A DNA stretch of 64,000 nt from Todiramphus chloris collaris (Eukaryota; Chordata; Aves; Coraciiformes; Alcedinidae), in assembly GCA_025345505.1 (NCBI GenBank), contig JANVCC010000018.1:7426316-7490315 (forward strand). Reading direction: 5' to 3'. Shown piece by piece: positions 13,561 to 26,790 of this stretch. The position numbers and the translations under genes were made by a program. The notes beneath the pieces were generated by a model. That model did no database searches and was not told where the DNA came from. It was given only the letters and a program-made list of their open reading frames with translations. Position 1 is the stretch's first letter; the number at the start of each line of letters is the position of its first letter.

Positions 13561-14460
13561 GACTGGAAAAGGAGGCAAGCTTCATTAGTTCCCATGATGA
13601 TATCTGCAGCTTTAGATGGCATCCATAATGCTCAGAGTTTCCATACACATAGAATGTCCCAATTTAGCAGTTTGTTATCCAGAAGCATAACTTTTCTTTG
13701 AGAGGTGAACAGCAATCAAGTCTACCTAGCACACGCCAAAAGTTACTCTTGTTTAATAGTTGTAGTTCTCGGGTATTTATCCACTGACTCACCAGGTATA
13801 TATGTGGTATTCCTATGACCATGTAACATCTCCTTTTTCCTCTCAGATCTCAATCTCACACTGAAAAAGGACAACAAAAGTGGAAAGATTTCTTTTTGTT
13901 TCAGTGGACTTCAGACAGAGACCTCAAAGCACCCTGAAAAAGCCAAATGCTTTCCTTACTGAACGCACAAATCTTGCTGTACTTGCATTATGTAAAGTGG
14001 CAATAGAATTGTTTGTTCTGAATGGCTCTTTTATTCTATTATAACCATTCTGTTTATGTGTTCTTCTGCATCAATTGCCAGGTGACAACATGCTGACAGG
14101 CTTAACATTAATGTCTAACTGATAAACAATGGAAATCAAATGATCTGCAGTCTTTGATTATACTTATGGTAACCCTTTGAATACGACATTTTGCATAAGT
14201 TGCTCCTTCTGAAAGTGTCATCTTGCCATTCTTCTGGCAGGCAGGACAAAGTACAAATAATTCACATGACTCTTGGGCATACGATTCAATGAATGGTTGG
14301 TTTTTTTTTTTTTTCTATAGATAATGGTACATTATCATAGTGACACTATTGAAAGGCTTGAAAAAAAGCTCTTAACTGTTAATACAGGTGTCAAGCCTGA
14401 CTGCTGATGTAGCTAGACCCAAAAACCACCATAGTGTGTAGGATAAGAGATGCAAATATA
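13561..14460. other. Single-copy DNA between two LTRs
   Basis: Nothing recognisable apart from a T-run near 14303-14314. The two flanking LTRs belong to different families, so this 0.9 kb is not retroviral internal sequence. I saw no retroviral protein motif in it. Confidence 0.45.
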
Positions 14461-15238
14461 TGTCACTGTTAAGGGTCAGGGCAGCACCTTAGACCTATAA
14501 CAGACACTCTCTGTTAACCACCCACCCCCCCAAACAGGAAGAGAAAGGGAATAAGGGAGAGAGACTTATCATTGAGAAAAGGAAACTAGAAAAACTTTAA
14601 AGAAAATAATAATTAAAAAATGGAATATACACAAATATATACAAATCCAGTATCGAACCCAACCCCCTGATGGTAATTACATCACCATCACCACTGATGC
14701 TGTGGAAAAGGCACAGGGAGAGTCCCAGACTGGGCCCAGCAGCAGATGTGAGCTGTGTTCAGGAACTGGATTCTGGTACCGGATTCAGGGGACACACAGG
14801 TTGGGATTGAAGGCAGAGCAGAGAGAATCCTCCTCAGATGCTCCGAGGAAGAAATCAGAAGAGGACCCAAGCCAAGCTAAGCAAAGCAGGCAAAGTGCGC
14901 CAAGAGGGCAAACAGAGAGACGATCTCTCAGTTTTATACTAAATATGCTATATATGGACTGGAATCCCTCACTGGTCAGTTTAGGATCACCTGTCCTGGA
15001 CACTCCTCCCTGCAGGTGCTACCTCTCACTTTGTGCACACCCCAATGTGGTGCACAAGGTCCAGCAATGTCCTTGCTAGGCATACCAGCCCTTGGTAGTA
15101 ACTAAACATCAGGTGTTATCCCTTCTAGAAGCAGACCCTGACTGTGTAACTTTAGTAAGTGCAGTTAGTTAGAAGAACTGAGATGAAAAGTAAAATTGCA
15201 GAACAGAATTAGTTCTTCTCACTCAAATAAGGACAACA
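14461..15238 (-). mobile_element. Solo LTR, avian ERV family 2, copy A
   Basis: It starts with TGTCA at 14461 and ends near GGACAACA at 15231-15238, about 780 bases. Recognisable blocks in order are ACCTATAACAGACACTCTCT, GAAAGGGAATAAGGGAGAGA, an A-rich part with ATATACAAATATATACAAAT, GTAATTACATCACCATCACC, and CTCACTGGTCAGTTTAGG. A second copy at 60348-61042 shares the same blocks in the same order. On the minus strand the 14936-14960 region reads as a TATA-rich promoter (TATAAAAC after a GCATATT stretch), so transcription ran on the minus strand. No internal retroviral genes adjoin it. I could not find a clean target-site duplication. Confidence 0.82.
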
Positions 15239-16555
15239 TGTTATTTTGGTTTGATTACTAAAGATTTCTGTATAAAGGAAGTTTCTGACTCCCTGACTTG
15301 CTGATATTGAACCTCAAACTGTATCCTTGAATCATGAGCTAACTGGCAGACAATCTGGAAAATCTGTCTAAATTTTCCACTGTATGAGATTTTTAATCCT
15401 TAATATCTCAGAGCTATGGTGTGTCAGGCCCTTAAAAATCTACACTACTGAGCAGAATTTTCTGTTGCCTTGGAAATACATAGGAACTGATGAAGCTGAA
15501 AATATGTCTGATGGAATCAGAACAAGGGTTGGTGTCTGTTAAAGAACTTGGAGTAATAAGTTTGTTTAGCATTTATACCACATGTTCATTTATAGCTGAG
15601 GTATCTCAAGATGATTATTATTATTGCTAGCCCCATTTTCCAGAAAAGAATGTTAATCCTGCAAAGTTGCAAGACTTAAAGTAGGTCTGCAAAGTACATA
15701 CAAGTCACTGCATACACAAACTAAGATTGTTCATGGAAAAGTTATCCTCTGAAACATTCAATCAACTATAACATTATTTAGTAATAAGTTTTACAAGCAG
15801 CATAGGTAAATTTAAATATGAGTGTTAGCAGATGGTGCAAGAATTCCTGAGCTTTGCTTATGTACCACTAAAAGCAGCAGTAGTAGTGCAGGTTACTCAT
15901 AGCCAGGACAACTTCAGATAATGAAAGCTATAGGAACAGGAGGAACAGATGGTACCTCCTCAGGTGCTGGCTCTTTGCTTTCAAGTGCCAGGAGATGTGT
16001 ATCAATCCCTTCTCTGAGTAAGGTTTTCCACAGCAAATGATATCTTCACCTTACCCCTTTGCTTTTGTTTCTTTCATTGATACCTCTTCACTGACCAACA
16101 CCTCCCCAACATTTCCCCAAGCTGTGATCAATTGCTATCTCTGAAAGAAATGCATGCAAGCTTCAAGGAACCAGTCAGATAGTTTATGGAAGTGGTTATT
16201 TTGTGCCACAGTTCAGGACTTCATGACTACCGAGTTCTTTCTCACCAGTCTGTTTGGGTACAATCACCTGGAGACCTCCTTGAAGAGAGTTGTAATAGTG
16301 TATTTGGTAAAGGGCTTCTGGCCTCTGTTAAGCCAGTTCATTGTGGGACATACACACAGAGTCTTGTGCAGACAGACAGTCCATTATCTTATTTACTGTC
16401 ATTTGCACTCAGTATTATCTTCTGCTATGGAGTTTTAGATAAAGGCTTGTGTTTGACCCTCCCAGAGAATAAACAGGGTAGCTTGGGTAAGAAAAAATCT
16501 CAACTATTTAGCTGTGCATTTAGGGGCTTAGTGCTTTCCATGTAATAAAAAAATG
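15239..16555. other. Single-copy DNA, no gene seen
   Basis: No transposon or coding signal recognised. Two overlapping frames at 16154-16545 (94 and 119 codons) in different phases have no conserved motif and are taken as chance. Confidence 0.45.
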
Positions 16556-16850
16556 TAAGAATAGAGCCAGGATCTTCTCTGTTATGTCCAATGATAGGAC
16601 AAGGGGCAAAGGGTGCAAGCTGGAGCACAAGGGGTTCCATGGAAACATAAGGAAAAACTTTTTCATTGTGAGGGTAACAGAACACTGGAACAGGCTGCCC
16701 AGAAAGGTTGTGGAGTCTCCTTCTCTGGAGGCATTTAAAACCCACCTGGACATGTTCCTATGTGACCTGCTCAAGGTGGTCCTGCTCTGGAAGGGGGTTG
16801 GAGTAGATGATCTTTCAAGGTCCATTCCAACACTTAACATTCTGTGATCA
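16556..16850 (+). mobile_element. CR1 LINE, 3' stub
   Basis: Only the last 300 bases of a CR1. The translation near 16584-16847 reads as the ORF2 C-terminus, with [19 protein letters not shown], then [13 protein letters not shown] and [16 protein letters not shown]. It ends with CATTCTGTGATC, one degenerate octamer unit. Its 3' end (GGTCCATTCCAACACTTAAC) resembles that of the 2246-4362 copy more than that of the minus-strand copies. Strong 5' truncation is typical of CR1. Confidence 0.92.
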
Positions 16851-17903
16851 CTGGGGAAAAAATACCTTCAATGCACAAGCCATCTGATCCTAGGAAATAT
16901 GGTTAAAGCAGGTAAGATTAACTATCCTTTGGAGGATCCTATTTCTCTACATTGACTATAAAAAAGTCTGAGAATAGCTTATTGAAATTAATTTCCCATT
17001 CTGATGTCTGAAATTAATTGTGATGAATCTCACTTTATGCCTCTTAATCCAACCTTGACACCTCAGTCAATGAAAATCTGGAATCAGTGTTTACCAAAGC
17101 TGCAGAGGTTTTAGCAGCTGTTGTGTCAGAAAAATATGTCTTAAATTCAAGGGACCACCAGATTCTTCAGAACCCTACTTAACCTCTGAGTTCCTGCCTG
17201 TCATTCTCCTGCTGTGGTGGTGCAGATTCCACACTTTCAAGATCAGGAGGCCAAAACCAAAATGGAGATAGGATGGTTTTGAAACAGCTTTTCTCTACTA
17301 GACAAAATAACTTAGCAGCTAATGTTTTCATCTATAGGGTAGAAAACTTATTTTTGTTTCCTTATTTAAATGAATTGCTTGAATAAGCAGCTATTGGTAT
17401 TCTGTGTCAGATGAGAGTATCTTCTTAAAGGACTTTAGTAAAATATCTAAATGAAACAGGTCTTCTGTTTACTAGATTAGCATTTTATTCAATAGCTTCT
17501 TGATTTCAGGTTTAAAAAGTCTGCCATAACTTACTGCCTAGTTTCAGGGAGCACTCACAGCTAATGTATTTTCAAATTGCTTTACTAGTTAGATATCCAC
17601 AAAAAATGTGTAAAGTTTGACTTAAGCTGCAGAAATGAAAATATTAAGTTAAAAATTTCAGTTAGATCAAAATAACACAAGCATATCTTGGCAAAACAAA
17701 AAAAAAAAAAACAGTTAATTTCAGATTATCAATTTTCATGTTGTCTGCTTAAAAGTAGGGCTTTCTTCAATAAAAATGACATTTTAAGAAGGAAGAATTC
17801 AGAAAATTTCATTAGAAATGCCAAAATGAAATGTTATGACATTTCAAAAATGAAGAATTTAATTGAAAAGAAATGTAAGTAAAATATTTTGAATTTAAAC
17901 AAG
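16851..17903. other. Single-copy DNA, no gene seen
   Basis: AT-rich, with an A-run at about 17697-17711. No transposon or coding feature recognised. Confidence 0.45.
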
Positions 17904-18030
17904 CTCTTCTCTTCTCTTCTCTTCTCTTCTCTTCTCTTCTCTTCTCTTCTCTTCTCTTCTCTTCTCTTCTNNNNNNNNNNCTCTTCTCTTCTCTTCTCTT
18001 CTCTTCTCTTCTCTTCTCTTCTCTTCTTTT
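17904..18030. repeat. (CTCTT)n microsatellite with assembly gap
   Basis: A perfect CTCTT pentanucleotide array of about 67 bases before and 48 bases after ten N at 17971-17980. The ten N are a placeholder, so the true array length is unknown. The array creates long but meaningless frames on both strands. It ends 40 bases before the LTR at 18071. Confidence 0.95.
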
Positions 18031-18065
18031 CCCAGTATTATTCACCTGAGTTGATAATCCTTTAT

Positions 18066-18070
18066 GCAGA
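18066..18070. repeat. Target-site duplication GCAGA, left copy
   Basis: GCAGA directly precedes the LTR that begins TGTCCTGATTTCAGC at 18071. The same five bases follow the LTR at 18591-18595. A 5-bp duplication fits retroviral integration. Confidence 0.7.
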
Positions 18071-18590
18071 TGTCCTGATTTCAGCTGGAGTCAATTGAGT
18101 TTTCTTCCTAGTAGCTGGTAGGGTACAGTATTTTGGATTTGTTGCTAAACAGTGTTTATGCAAAGTCAAGAACTTTTCAGTTTCTCATACTGCCCTGCCA
18201 GTGGAAGCTGGGAACACAAAAGAAGCTGGGTGGACACACAGCCAGGAGAGCTTACCGAAAGGAGCCAAAGGTGTATTCCATACTACATAATGTCATTCCC
18301 AGTATATAAACAGGAAGAAGGTGTTTGAGGGACAACATGGCTCTGGGATTGATTGGAAATCAGTCAGGGGGTGGTAAGCAATTGTATTGTGCATTACTTT
18401 TTCTTTACTTTTTTGTTGTTGTTGTTGTTGTTGTTGTTATTTTTTTCCCCTCCCCTTCTTTTTCTTTGAACTGTCTTTATCTCAACCCCCAAGTTTTACT
18501 TTTTTTGTTGTTCTCTGATTCTCTCCCCATCCTGTAGGAGGAGTAAGTGAGCAGAGGTGTGGTGCTTAATTGCAATCTGGGGTTAACCAA
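18071..18590 (+). mobile_element. Solo LTR of an avian ERV, plus orientation
   Basis: It begins TGTCCTGATTTCAGCTGG and runs through the typical blocks of a well-known avian ERV LTR: TTTTCTTCCTAGTAGCTGGT, AGTCAAGAACTTTTCAG, the CCATACTACATAATGTCATT promoter-side block, AGTATATAAACAG as TATA box (18300-18312), and then a T-rich (GTT)n stretch with ATCTCAACCCCCAAGTTTTA. It ends GGTTAACCAA, where the usual end is CA, so the last dinucleotide is mutated. A GCAGA duplication flanks both ends. No internal genes adjoin, so it is a solo LTR left after LTR-LTR recombination. The short frame at 18325-18537 is not a gene. Confidence 0.88.
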
Positions 18591-18595
18591 GCAGA
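18591..18595. repeat. Target-site duplication GCAGA, right copy
   Basis: Matches the left copy at 18066-18070 exactly and fixes the LTR right boundary at 18590. Confidence 0.7.
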
Positions 18596-21500
18596 GAATT
18601 TACTATTCATAGAAAAAATGTCACTCAAAATTTTAAGAACATTTCCTAGGGAATAGATGGAGGCCCAATTTTTTAATTTTTTTTTGTCCTAGTTTTCTAC
18701 TTGCTATCCCTCGTGTTTCCCCGCTTATTTCAGTGAATTCTACAAATCCCAGTCTTATCTGCCTGACTTACCCATCTGTCAGGAGTGTTCATATTTACTT
18801 GGAGATGATACAATACTTGGCAATAGTGTATTCAAGAAATGTGTGTAGCATTCTTATTTCATTTTTAGTTAACTTTCTGTGAAATGAGACAAACGTTACA
18901 TTTCATTGAATTAATAGTTAAAAAATATTCATCCAATGCAGAAGGTAAAGTTATGTGAGTTTATAGTGCTAAGAATTTTGTCTGCAATTATTGCTGTGAG
19001 AAGTCAGCCTTTGAAATAAATATGGACCTTCCCACACTTGTTCCTGGACTGAAATGTTGCTATTCAAGTGGCAATCATTTTCAAATCTTCCTCTTTTTTA
19101 ACAGTCAGCATTTGGAAGGCTGGGCCTAAATTTTTTGTAGAGCATTTCTTGAAATAACCCATTCTCCTTTTGATTCACTGGGTGTTGGAGAATTCTATGT
19201 GGAGGATGACATTTTGTTTTTCTCAATAGCTAACAGATTTTTATTCACATATTATTCCTGTGAACTTTCAGTTCCTTGTCCTCATGGAATGAGCTGCCAC
19301 TCACATTTTTAAATGACACTGTATAATAGACTCATTCTCTCCTTAGGTGAACTGGTCTATTTCTTACACTGCCTGGTGTATTATAAGAATATAACCCTTT
19401 TCTTGTAGCTACATGCCATTTAAACTTCACAAAACTCTTAGTTCCCTGGTTTCTCTTAGCAAGAAAATTCATTACTTTCTCCCCATGAAAGACTGTTGCA
19501 CTATCCCAGGGACTTTATAAATGAGTTTATACTTAGCATTAGATCGGAGGACGCTATAGATATGTATCCAGTTCCAAGAAGATCATCAGATAATTTTGAT
19601 GTTATAATAAAATAGTCTCAGTTTGTGGTCAGCTGAGTTTTTGCATGACTACTTTCCTTTTGAGAATGCTGTATAATATCCAAGCAGTAAATATCTTCAA
19701 GATAAAAGAGATGCCTACACAGTTTATATAATCCACCTCCTTTTCCTGGGCTGTTCTAGCGTACTTGCAAGGAGAAAGCATGTGTGATTGATGTTTCCAA
19801 CATTTGTTCTCTATGGAGAAAGTTTTAATACAGACAATATACCAATATAATTAGATTTATGATAACAAATGATATAAGGTGTTGACAAAAGTTATAAATT
19901 AATCTTAATAATAACATTTATATGATAACATAAATGGAAGGAAAACTAATGGGAACCAGGATAAAAGGAAGTGAAATACTAAAAAGGAGCATTAAAAACT
20001 TAGTTTGTCCATGCTATATTTTTCACCTTATTCATTCATAGAATAGGGTGGAAAGTTATCCTCCCTCCTCCAAAAAATACCTTTTGAGAACATGAACATA
20101 TTTCTCTCATGTACTGTTATTTGAGAAAATTGATAATTTCCTCTAGGCATCATAGTTATTTGTTCATGGTGCAGGCAGGGAGGGGCAAGGAAAAAGAAAA
20201 GGCTGCCTTTCTTATCATCAGTCCCAGTAACAACCTGAAATAGGCTTTTGCTGTGCTGCCTAGTCCAGTCCAGACCAAATATCCAGGTAGGGGGGATTCT
20301 CCAGGGTTTGGTTTCCATCACACCAATGTTTAGGATAAAGAAAAATTGAAGCAATATTACACTTTTAAAAGATTTTTACAGAATGGGGAGATCTTGTATA
20401 CCCTGACAAACACAAGGACAAAATGATGAAATTATGTTATCTAATCTATAGAAGAATATGAAAAGGTTTCTGTATAGCAGTACAATGTCTGATGAATCAT
20501 ATTGATTTTCAGTAATTCACAGATAGAATACACTATTTTTAGGTTAGACAACCTGGGGACATTTGAGACACTTGGAGTCAGGCAGCAGAAAAAGTGGTTT
20601 TGAGGTCTGAAATTTTGGACTCAGGTACATGCACCCATTTGTAATTCTAGCCTTATAGCTGTATATATATATGTATATATATGTATATATGAATCCTGCC
20701 ACCATGAACCCAGATCCTGGCAGAGTTCCACTGATCTGAATTCACTTGGGTAGAAACATTGACAGTCAACAAATACCCATTATTTTCAGGAATATGGAGA
20801 GGGCAGCAGAAATAGCTAAAAGTAATAATAAAAGCAGGCTGTTAGACATGCTACACCTAGAGGGCTTCAGGTTTGAGTTCTCTAGTTGACAGCATCAGGT
20901 ATATTTCTTTTCCAGTCTTGCCCAAAAGAATCTGAAGATATAGAGAATATAGATAACTTGGTAGGACTGGTTCAATGGAATTTAAATCACCTGTAGTCAA
21001 CAAGATGCTCGAGTTTAGAATCTTCACTGAATTAATACTTCTGTTGACGGTAATATGAATCCCTGGTGTGTCTATTGGTAATTTGAGACATCTAACTGAT
21101 CTCATACATTCCAAAAGGTGTATTTTCAGGTTTTTAAAATTCTACTAGCTTCTGTGGGACTATGCACCTGCTTAAAACTAAGCATGTGCTTTGGTGGATT
21201 TGAGCTTTGGCTTTAGTAAAAGCTTAAAGACTGACAATAATAATAACAATAAAACTGCTATAATTAAACAGTGACACTAAGATGGTTACCGCTGTGGCTA
21301 CACTGAGCAATATATACTGTAACATAGAGCATAGTAACAGTAATTACATACTTCACTAGTTTTTATTGTAATGTATGCTATAGTGTAACTTAATTTCCAT
21401 CTTGTGCATATTAACCCAAGATACATTTGGAGGGTTTACTACCTGGGTTGTTTTAACAGAAATTAGGATTCTGTGTTTAACGTGCATGTAGAATAAAAAT

Positions 21501-24500
21501 AACATTTGCATTACTTATATGGATCCAAGAGTTATAACGAAACCTTGCATCTTCTAACCACAGGACTTTAGAATATTAACTTGTTAGTACAGCCTGCTTT
21601 GAGACTGTATTCAAGCAAAATTTTTGCTTTACAACCCTACAGCTCTGAGTTCCTAAAATATTGCTTTTGTTGTCAGACTCCTTCAGGCAAGAACTCATTA
21701 TGTTCAGTCTAATCAATGTATATAATTGCAAGGCAAACAATGCTGAGCAACAGCATTGTCAAATTAAACCCAATTTCACATACTGTAACTAGTTAAGTAC
21801 TTGAATGCTTCAGCAATTTACGTTATGTGGGGCACCCAAGCAACTTGGCTGTATTTAAGAGAATATCATTGCTATAGCCCCCTCTTCCATCTGTGGGTTT
21901 TATAACTCAGCTGTTTTAATTTGCTTTGGTCTGAGCAAAGGTGGTATATAAGCTTTTCAGCCAGATGCTGTTAATTCTCCTTCCCTTATATCCTGAAAAA
22001 TTGAAACACTGTGGGTTGGGTTGCTTTTGAACAGTTTTTCCTTATAGAATAGGAATGGATCCTTGTTTCATTTGTACCCATCAAATGAAAAAACTGCACT
22101 CATTTTTCACACTAATGTTGTGCAACTCAGTCTTCCAACTTGGTACTTGTGTGGAAAAAATTAGGATGTTAAAACATGTAACCTGAGCTCTTTCCTGATA
22201 GCATTAACAATAACTGAGTTTCCAGCTGAGTTTTACTCAGTCACCAAAAGTTAAAATAAAAAAACAAAACAAACTTGTCCATGTAATTGTAATTTACTTC
22301 TTCATTTTATTTTTTTTTTTCCCTAGGATTGACTGACAATTATTTTATCTCCCTTCAGTCATTTGGGAGTCTTATATTCCCCATAAATTTGAGAAGTAAC
22401 ATACTTTTAAATTTTTTGTTCCAGACACAGAATTTAAGGCCAAAAGTGACCATTAGGTCTTCTACTATTATCTCCTACTATGTAAGTTCCAACTATATAT
22501 ATTTTAGTTTTCAAGAGCCCCACTGAAAAGGGCATATCTCTATCTCTTTTGATTCCTTTTCAGACTCTTTCTTTCTGGGAGCTATAAGGAGTCACAATCT
22601 TGTAGATTTTTTTTTTTTTCTTTTGAACAGCTTCTGACTAGTTCATTATAAGTAATCCAGTAGTTCCTATACACACATTTACATGCGGCTAATGTGTAGT
22701 ATGTCATCTGGAACTAATGCTCTTGTATAGACAGCTTACTTGATAATAAATCACTTTCACCTACACTTACAGGGGCTTAGAAGGGTTTGGGTTATTTTTT
22801 TACTTCTCAACAGAAAACTTGATTTCTAAACCAGTTTCCTCTTTACCCATGTTGAAAAGATCTGACTATAGCAGTAATGACATCACCATTACTGGACTTG
22901 TGGGATAAAGAGTAAATTCTTCATTTGATTTGTGATTCCACATTTGAATACATACAATTATTTAGCAGAAACAGGCAGTCCTCACGTTGACAGAAAACAG
23001 TATACAACCATTTAAGTATGTTTAATCTAAATTATGAGAAGAACTAATGCTGTTATGACTCATCATGTTCTTAAAGGGTCATTATTGATTATGTTTGTAT
23101 TCATGTATATATGTTAAAATATTTAAGCATAATTTTGATTCAGGATTTATGCTACTAAATTTACTGTTAATTTTCTTTTTTTTTTTTTTTTTCCTCTTCC
23201 CTTTCTTCTCCTTATAAAGCTGATAACAACCTTGCAGCATTTATTCCAAAATTTTTAAGGAAATACCTGTTTTAATTCTGGTTTGCCCTTCATGACAACA
23301 TTTTCATGGGTTTTTTTGGTTTTTTGGTTATTTTTTCTTCCCTATAGAAACACATCTTTTTGTGTGTGCAATATGTGGTCCCAGAACTGACTGATGTAGC
23401 TGTGGGTCTGCGAACAACGTGGTCTCTCTGAAGCAGAACTAATTAAACCAGATATAAAATTGTACTGAGGTTTTTCAGGACCCAAATGGGCAGCTCTGTA
23501 GGCTGCTTCCCTGTGCCATGAAGTTATTCACGTTCAGGGAGTCTCTAACATACTGCAGCTCTGCATCAGGTAGTTACATGCATTCTGCTGAATGTGGGAT
23601 AGTAAAATCTACAGCTTGAAAGAGATGTTTTTTATATTTTGATGTTCATCTCAAGTTGGACTAATACACAAAATTTATTGTTAGGTCTGCAGGCTGATAG
23701 CTACGTCTCTGACTTTGCCCTGCATTGAAGTTAAACTAGCTGAATGGGAGGAGTAAAACTATTTGTGAGTGAAATGGGAAGAGAAAAGGAGACACATGGG
23801 AAGTAAAAAAGATGATCAAGAAATGAAAAAAAAGGAAAAATCAGGTTTAAGGAGCCTGTGTTTGGTGCTCCCCAAGGGTGGTGCTGGGCAGCCTTACCTT
23901 TCATAAACAGAAGACAAAAAAGCAAACCTATACCACACAAATGAAATCTGCTTCAGTGGCCACAAGTGGGGAAAGGGAAAGCTTTTTCTGGATGGCTGGG
24001 AAACACCAGCCATAAACCTCAATGCATGAAATAGTTGACTCATTTGAAAAACATACATAAGATCAAGAAATGTTGATGCGCGTTGACAGAGACTTATACT
24101 GACATCAAATTTGATCCATAAGTTTCCAAATGCCAAGGATAAAGTAAGCTTGACATAGGGATGTCTGAAGTTTCAAAACCACCTCTGTTGTTCTTTTCTC
24201 TCTCATGTATCTGACACCTTATTCGTTCTTGATATGTCTTATTTTCCCTGTGTAGACCACTTTTGTAGTCTTTCTTCATGGTCTCTTGCATTTTAGCCTA
24301 GTTTCTCCTGTGGAATTAGATAATCATATTTCTCTTTTGCTAGGGGTAAGGGCTTGTTCTTTGAGACTGCAATCTTGTAATTAAAGAAAGCTTACAATGC
24401 CAGCGTCAATCACACTGCTCTGAAAGTGGATAGCAATGACCTCAGTTATGTTCCATTATACAGCACCTTTCAGACTATGATCAGGAAAATAATACTTTGG

Positions 24501-26790
24501 GGATATGAATCTGTCTCAACGTGTAACTGAGGGTTTAAATGATGCTCAGACTTCTGCTCCTGACCCATTCCTTTTCTGTGCTTTACAAGATAATAACTAC
24601 ATGTAAAGAATATATGGAAGACTTGATTTTTTTTTTTTTTCCTGAAAGCACTCTGTGTTAAAAGGTCTCCACTCAGTCTCATTTCATCACTTCATTTTTG
24701 GCTTTTCTTGTTTATAACAAATATAAATTTTTATATCGTTAAAGAGATTTATAAAAAAAAAAACAAAGCCAACAAAAAAAATCTGTTTGATTCTATTCAT
24801 TACTTAGAAAAACATAACAACAGAATTAATTTAAAAGCCTTCTCCATATTTTTAATTATACTTCATTGTGCAACAGTTCCTGATGACTCCTAGCAGATTG
24901 AGGACCACAGTGCAGTATGTAATGCGGCCTAAGTTCATCTCACTTAACTTGAATCATGAAGTAACCTTGTAGTTATTAGACATATAAAAGTAAGTGGAGC
25001 AGTATATTTAGGACTGATTTTAGTGTGACACTTTCTGTGAGAAGACTTTCAGATGCACATAGCTTTCCCCAACTCTAACAATTCAGGCTGAAATTTCTGG
25101 TTCCTGATGACTCTCTCCAGTTGATTTGATTTAAATAACACATTTGTTTTCTTTCAGACCTATCCAGAAGTGCTTGAGGAGGATGCTATTGGTGAATTGA
25201 TTGTTCTAGTCATACTGAAAAAGCCTATCAATATTTGAGAAATCTTACTTCTTCCATTCTTGGGAGCATGGGTTTGTAGACATGTGTCTTTGTGGTAAGA
25301 CACCCACAGCTGGCAACCTTCTTAGTGTAAAAAAAAAAAACCCTGAAACTCACAAGAAATAATTTGCCTGAAATGAGGAATTTTAGCTGGTAGGTGTAAG
25401 GGGTTTTTCTGCATACGTACGTGACATTGTTATTTCCAAAGATCTCCATGTAGGGTTTGCTAATTATTTCTTAGTAGTTGTTTATTACTTCTATCCCCAA
25501 ATCATCTCAGAATGTATAGTTCTCTTCAAGCTTTATAGCTTTTTATTAATTTCATATACTCTATTGCATATGCTTTGTCCCAACACTGAAAATAAGGTTC
25601 ACAACTCCCAAGCAGATTGATTTGACTTGCAGATCAGGACCTTCAGCATTCCAGTTGCTATTGCATTCCAAACTATCCAGTGTAATGACTGCAGAGATGA
25701 AATCTCAGGACACCTATCTCTGACTCTGCTCCAGCCCTAGTATTTATATCCTACATGAGAGAGCACAGAGACCTGATGTGAGCATTCCAGGTTTCAGATG
25801 CCAAAACACAGTAGGATGAACATGATCCTGACCTAATCTTTCAAACAACTTATATAGTAAATTGTACATGTCCAGGTCATGGACTTGAGCATGAGCCATC
25901 AATGTCTCACTGTTTAATTGCTCAGAATCTTACAGGCAGAAAATATATGTAAAGCAAGATTTTGTCAATTCCTAGTGTCTAGCCATCTTGTTTATTGTTG
26001 TGATCACTTCTGCTGTCACTCTGAGACCTAAGGTCTAAAGCTTCATCTGGGGAGAGGAGTATGGCAAGTCGTGGGCTTCCTGAATCCTTTCCTTGCACAA
26101 GTCTGATGCTGACAGGTTCTTCCTTCTCACTCTAGGATCCCATGGAGGGCATTTTTTGTATGTTTACAAATATGTTTTTTCTTTATTGATGCATATGACC
26201 AAACTCACTATATATGGTGCATTTTACATATGGTAGATATTTTGATGTTCTTTTCAGTTACCACTGAAGCTGGTTTCCCTCAGCTCCGAGGTCTCCACTT
26301 CTTTAACTCACAGCTGGTGAGGTCTTCATACTGCTAGCATCTCCAGTGTGAGCCAGTGCCATTGTAGTTACCATTCAAACCTGTATTCTTCTACACCACA
26401 ACTTTTGTACCGGCTTTTGAGGACTTTATTGTTACACCAAGGTTTTGTTCCTGTACTTGAGACCACTTTCTTAGTCAAAACTATTTCATTCTACACAGAA
26501 TAACACTATAAGTATACAAAAATTCTAGTAGTACCGTGCAAAGGTAAACACAATAGAAAAAAAGCATAGCCAAATGTTCCTTAGGAATAAATGCTGTTCC
26601 AGACAAGAAGGTAAAAGAAAGCTCTAGACAGACCAAAACAGGTTAAGAAAAAAGTCAGTCTATACAAAGCCAGCAATATTGTATCTACTGAGATAACTGG
26701 AGTTAGATTAGTATGGTGTCGGGTTCAACCTGGGTCATGCTTGGGCATGGTTTAGTTGACAGTGTTGGCCAGGAACTGTTTCCAAAACAA
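18596..26790. other. AT-rich single-copy DNA, no gene seen
   Basis: About 8.2 kb without a recognisable transposon or gene. Frames such as 20028-20354 (minus, 108 codons) carry no family motif. Simple sequence includes TATATATG-type repeats at 20661-20691 and T-runs near 22309-22320, 22607-22619, 23177-23192 and 24628-24641. The stretch 21200-22000 has the even, repeat-free look of conserved non-coding DNA, but this cannot be tested from one sequence. Confidence 0.45.
20661..20691. repeat. Alternating TATATATG repeat
   Basis: A short dinucleotide-type tract made of TA runs broken by three TG steps at ten-base spacing. Confidence 0.8.

Noticed and set aside
13083-13701. Overlapping frames up to 132 codons
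   Set aside because: They lie on both strands of a degraded LTR and its right flank and show no retroviral or host protein motif.
14702-15079. Frame of 125 codons
   Set aside because: It lies inside the solo LTR, which is non-coding; the second LTR copy at 60348 does not keep the same frame open.
17812-18098. Frames rich in Arg/Glu/Lys or Leu/Phe/Ser
   Set aside because: They translate the CTCTT microsatellite and cross the ten-N gap.
20028-20354. Minus-strand frame of 108 codons
   Set aside because: Composition is mixed and no domain or motif was recognised; treated as chance.
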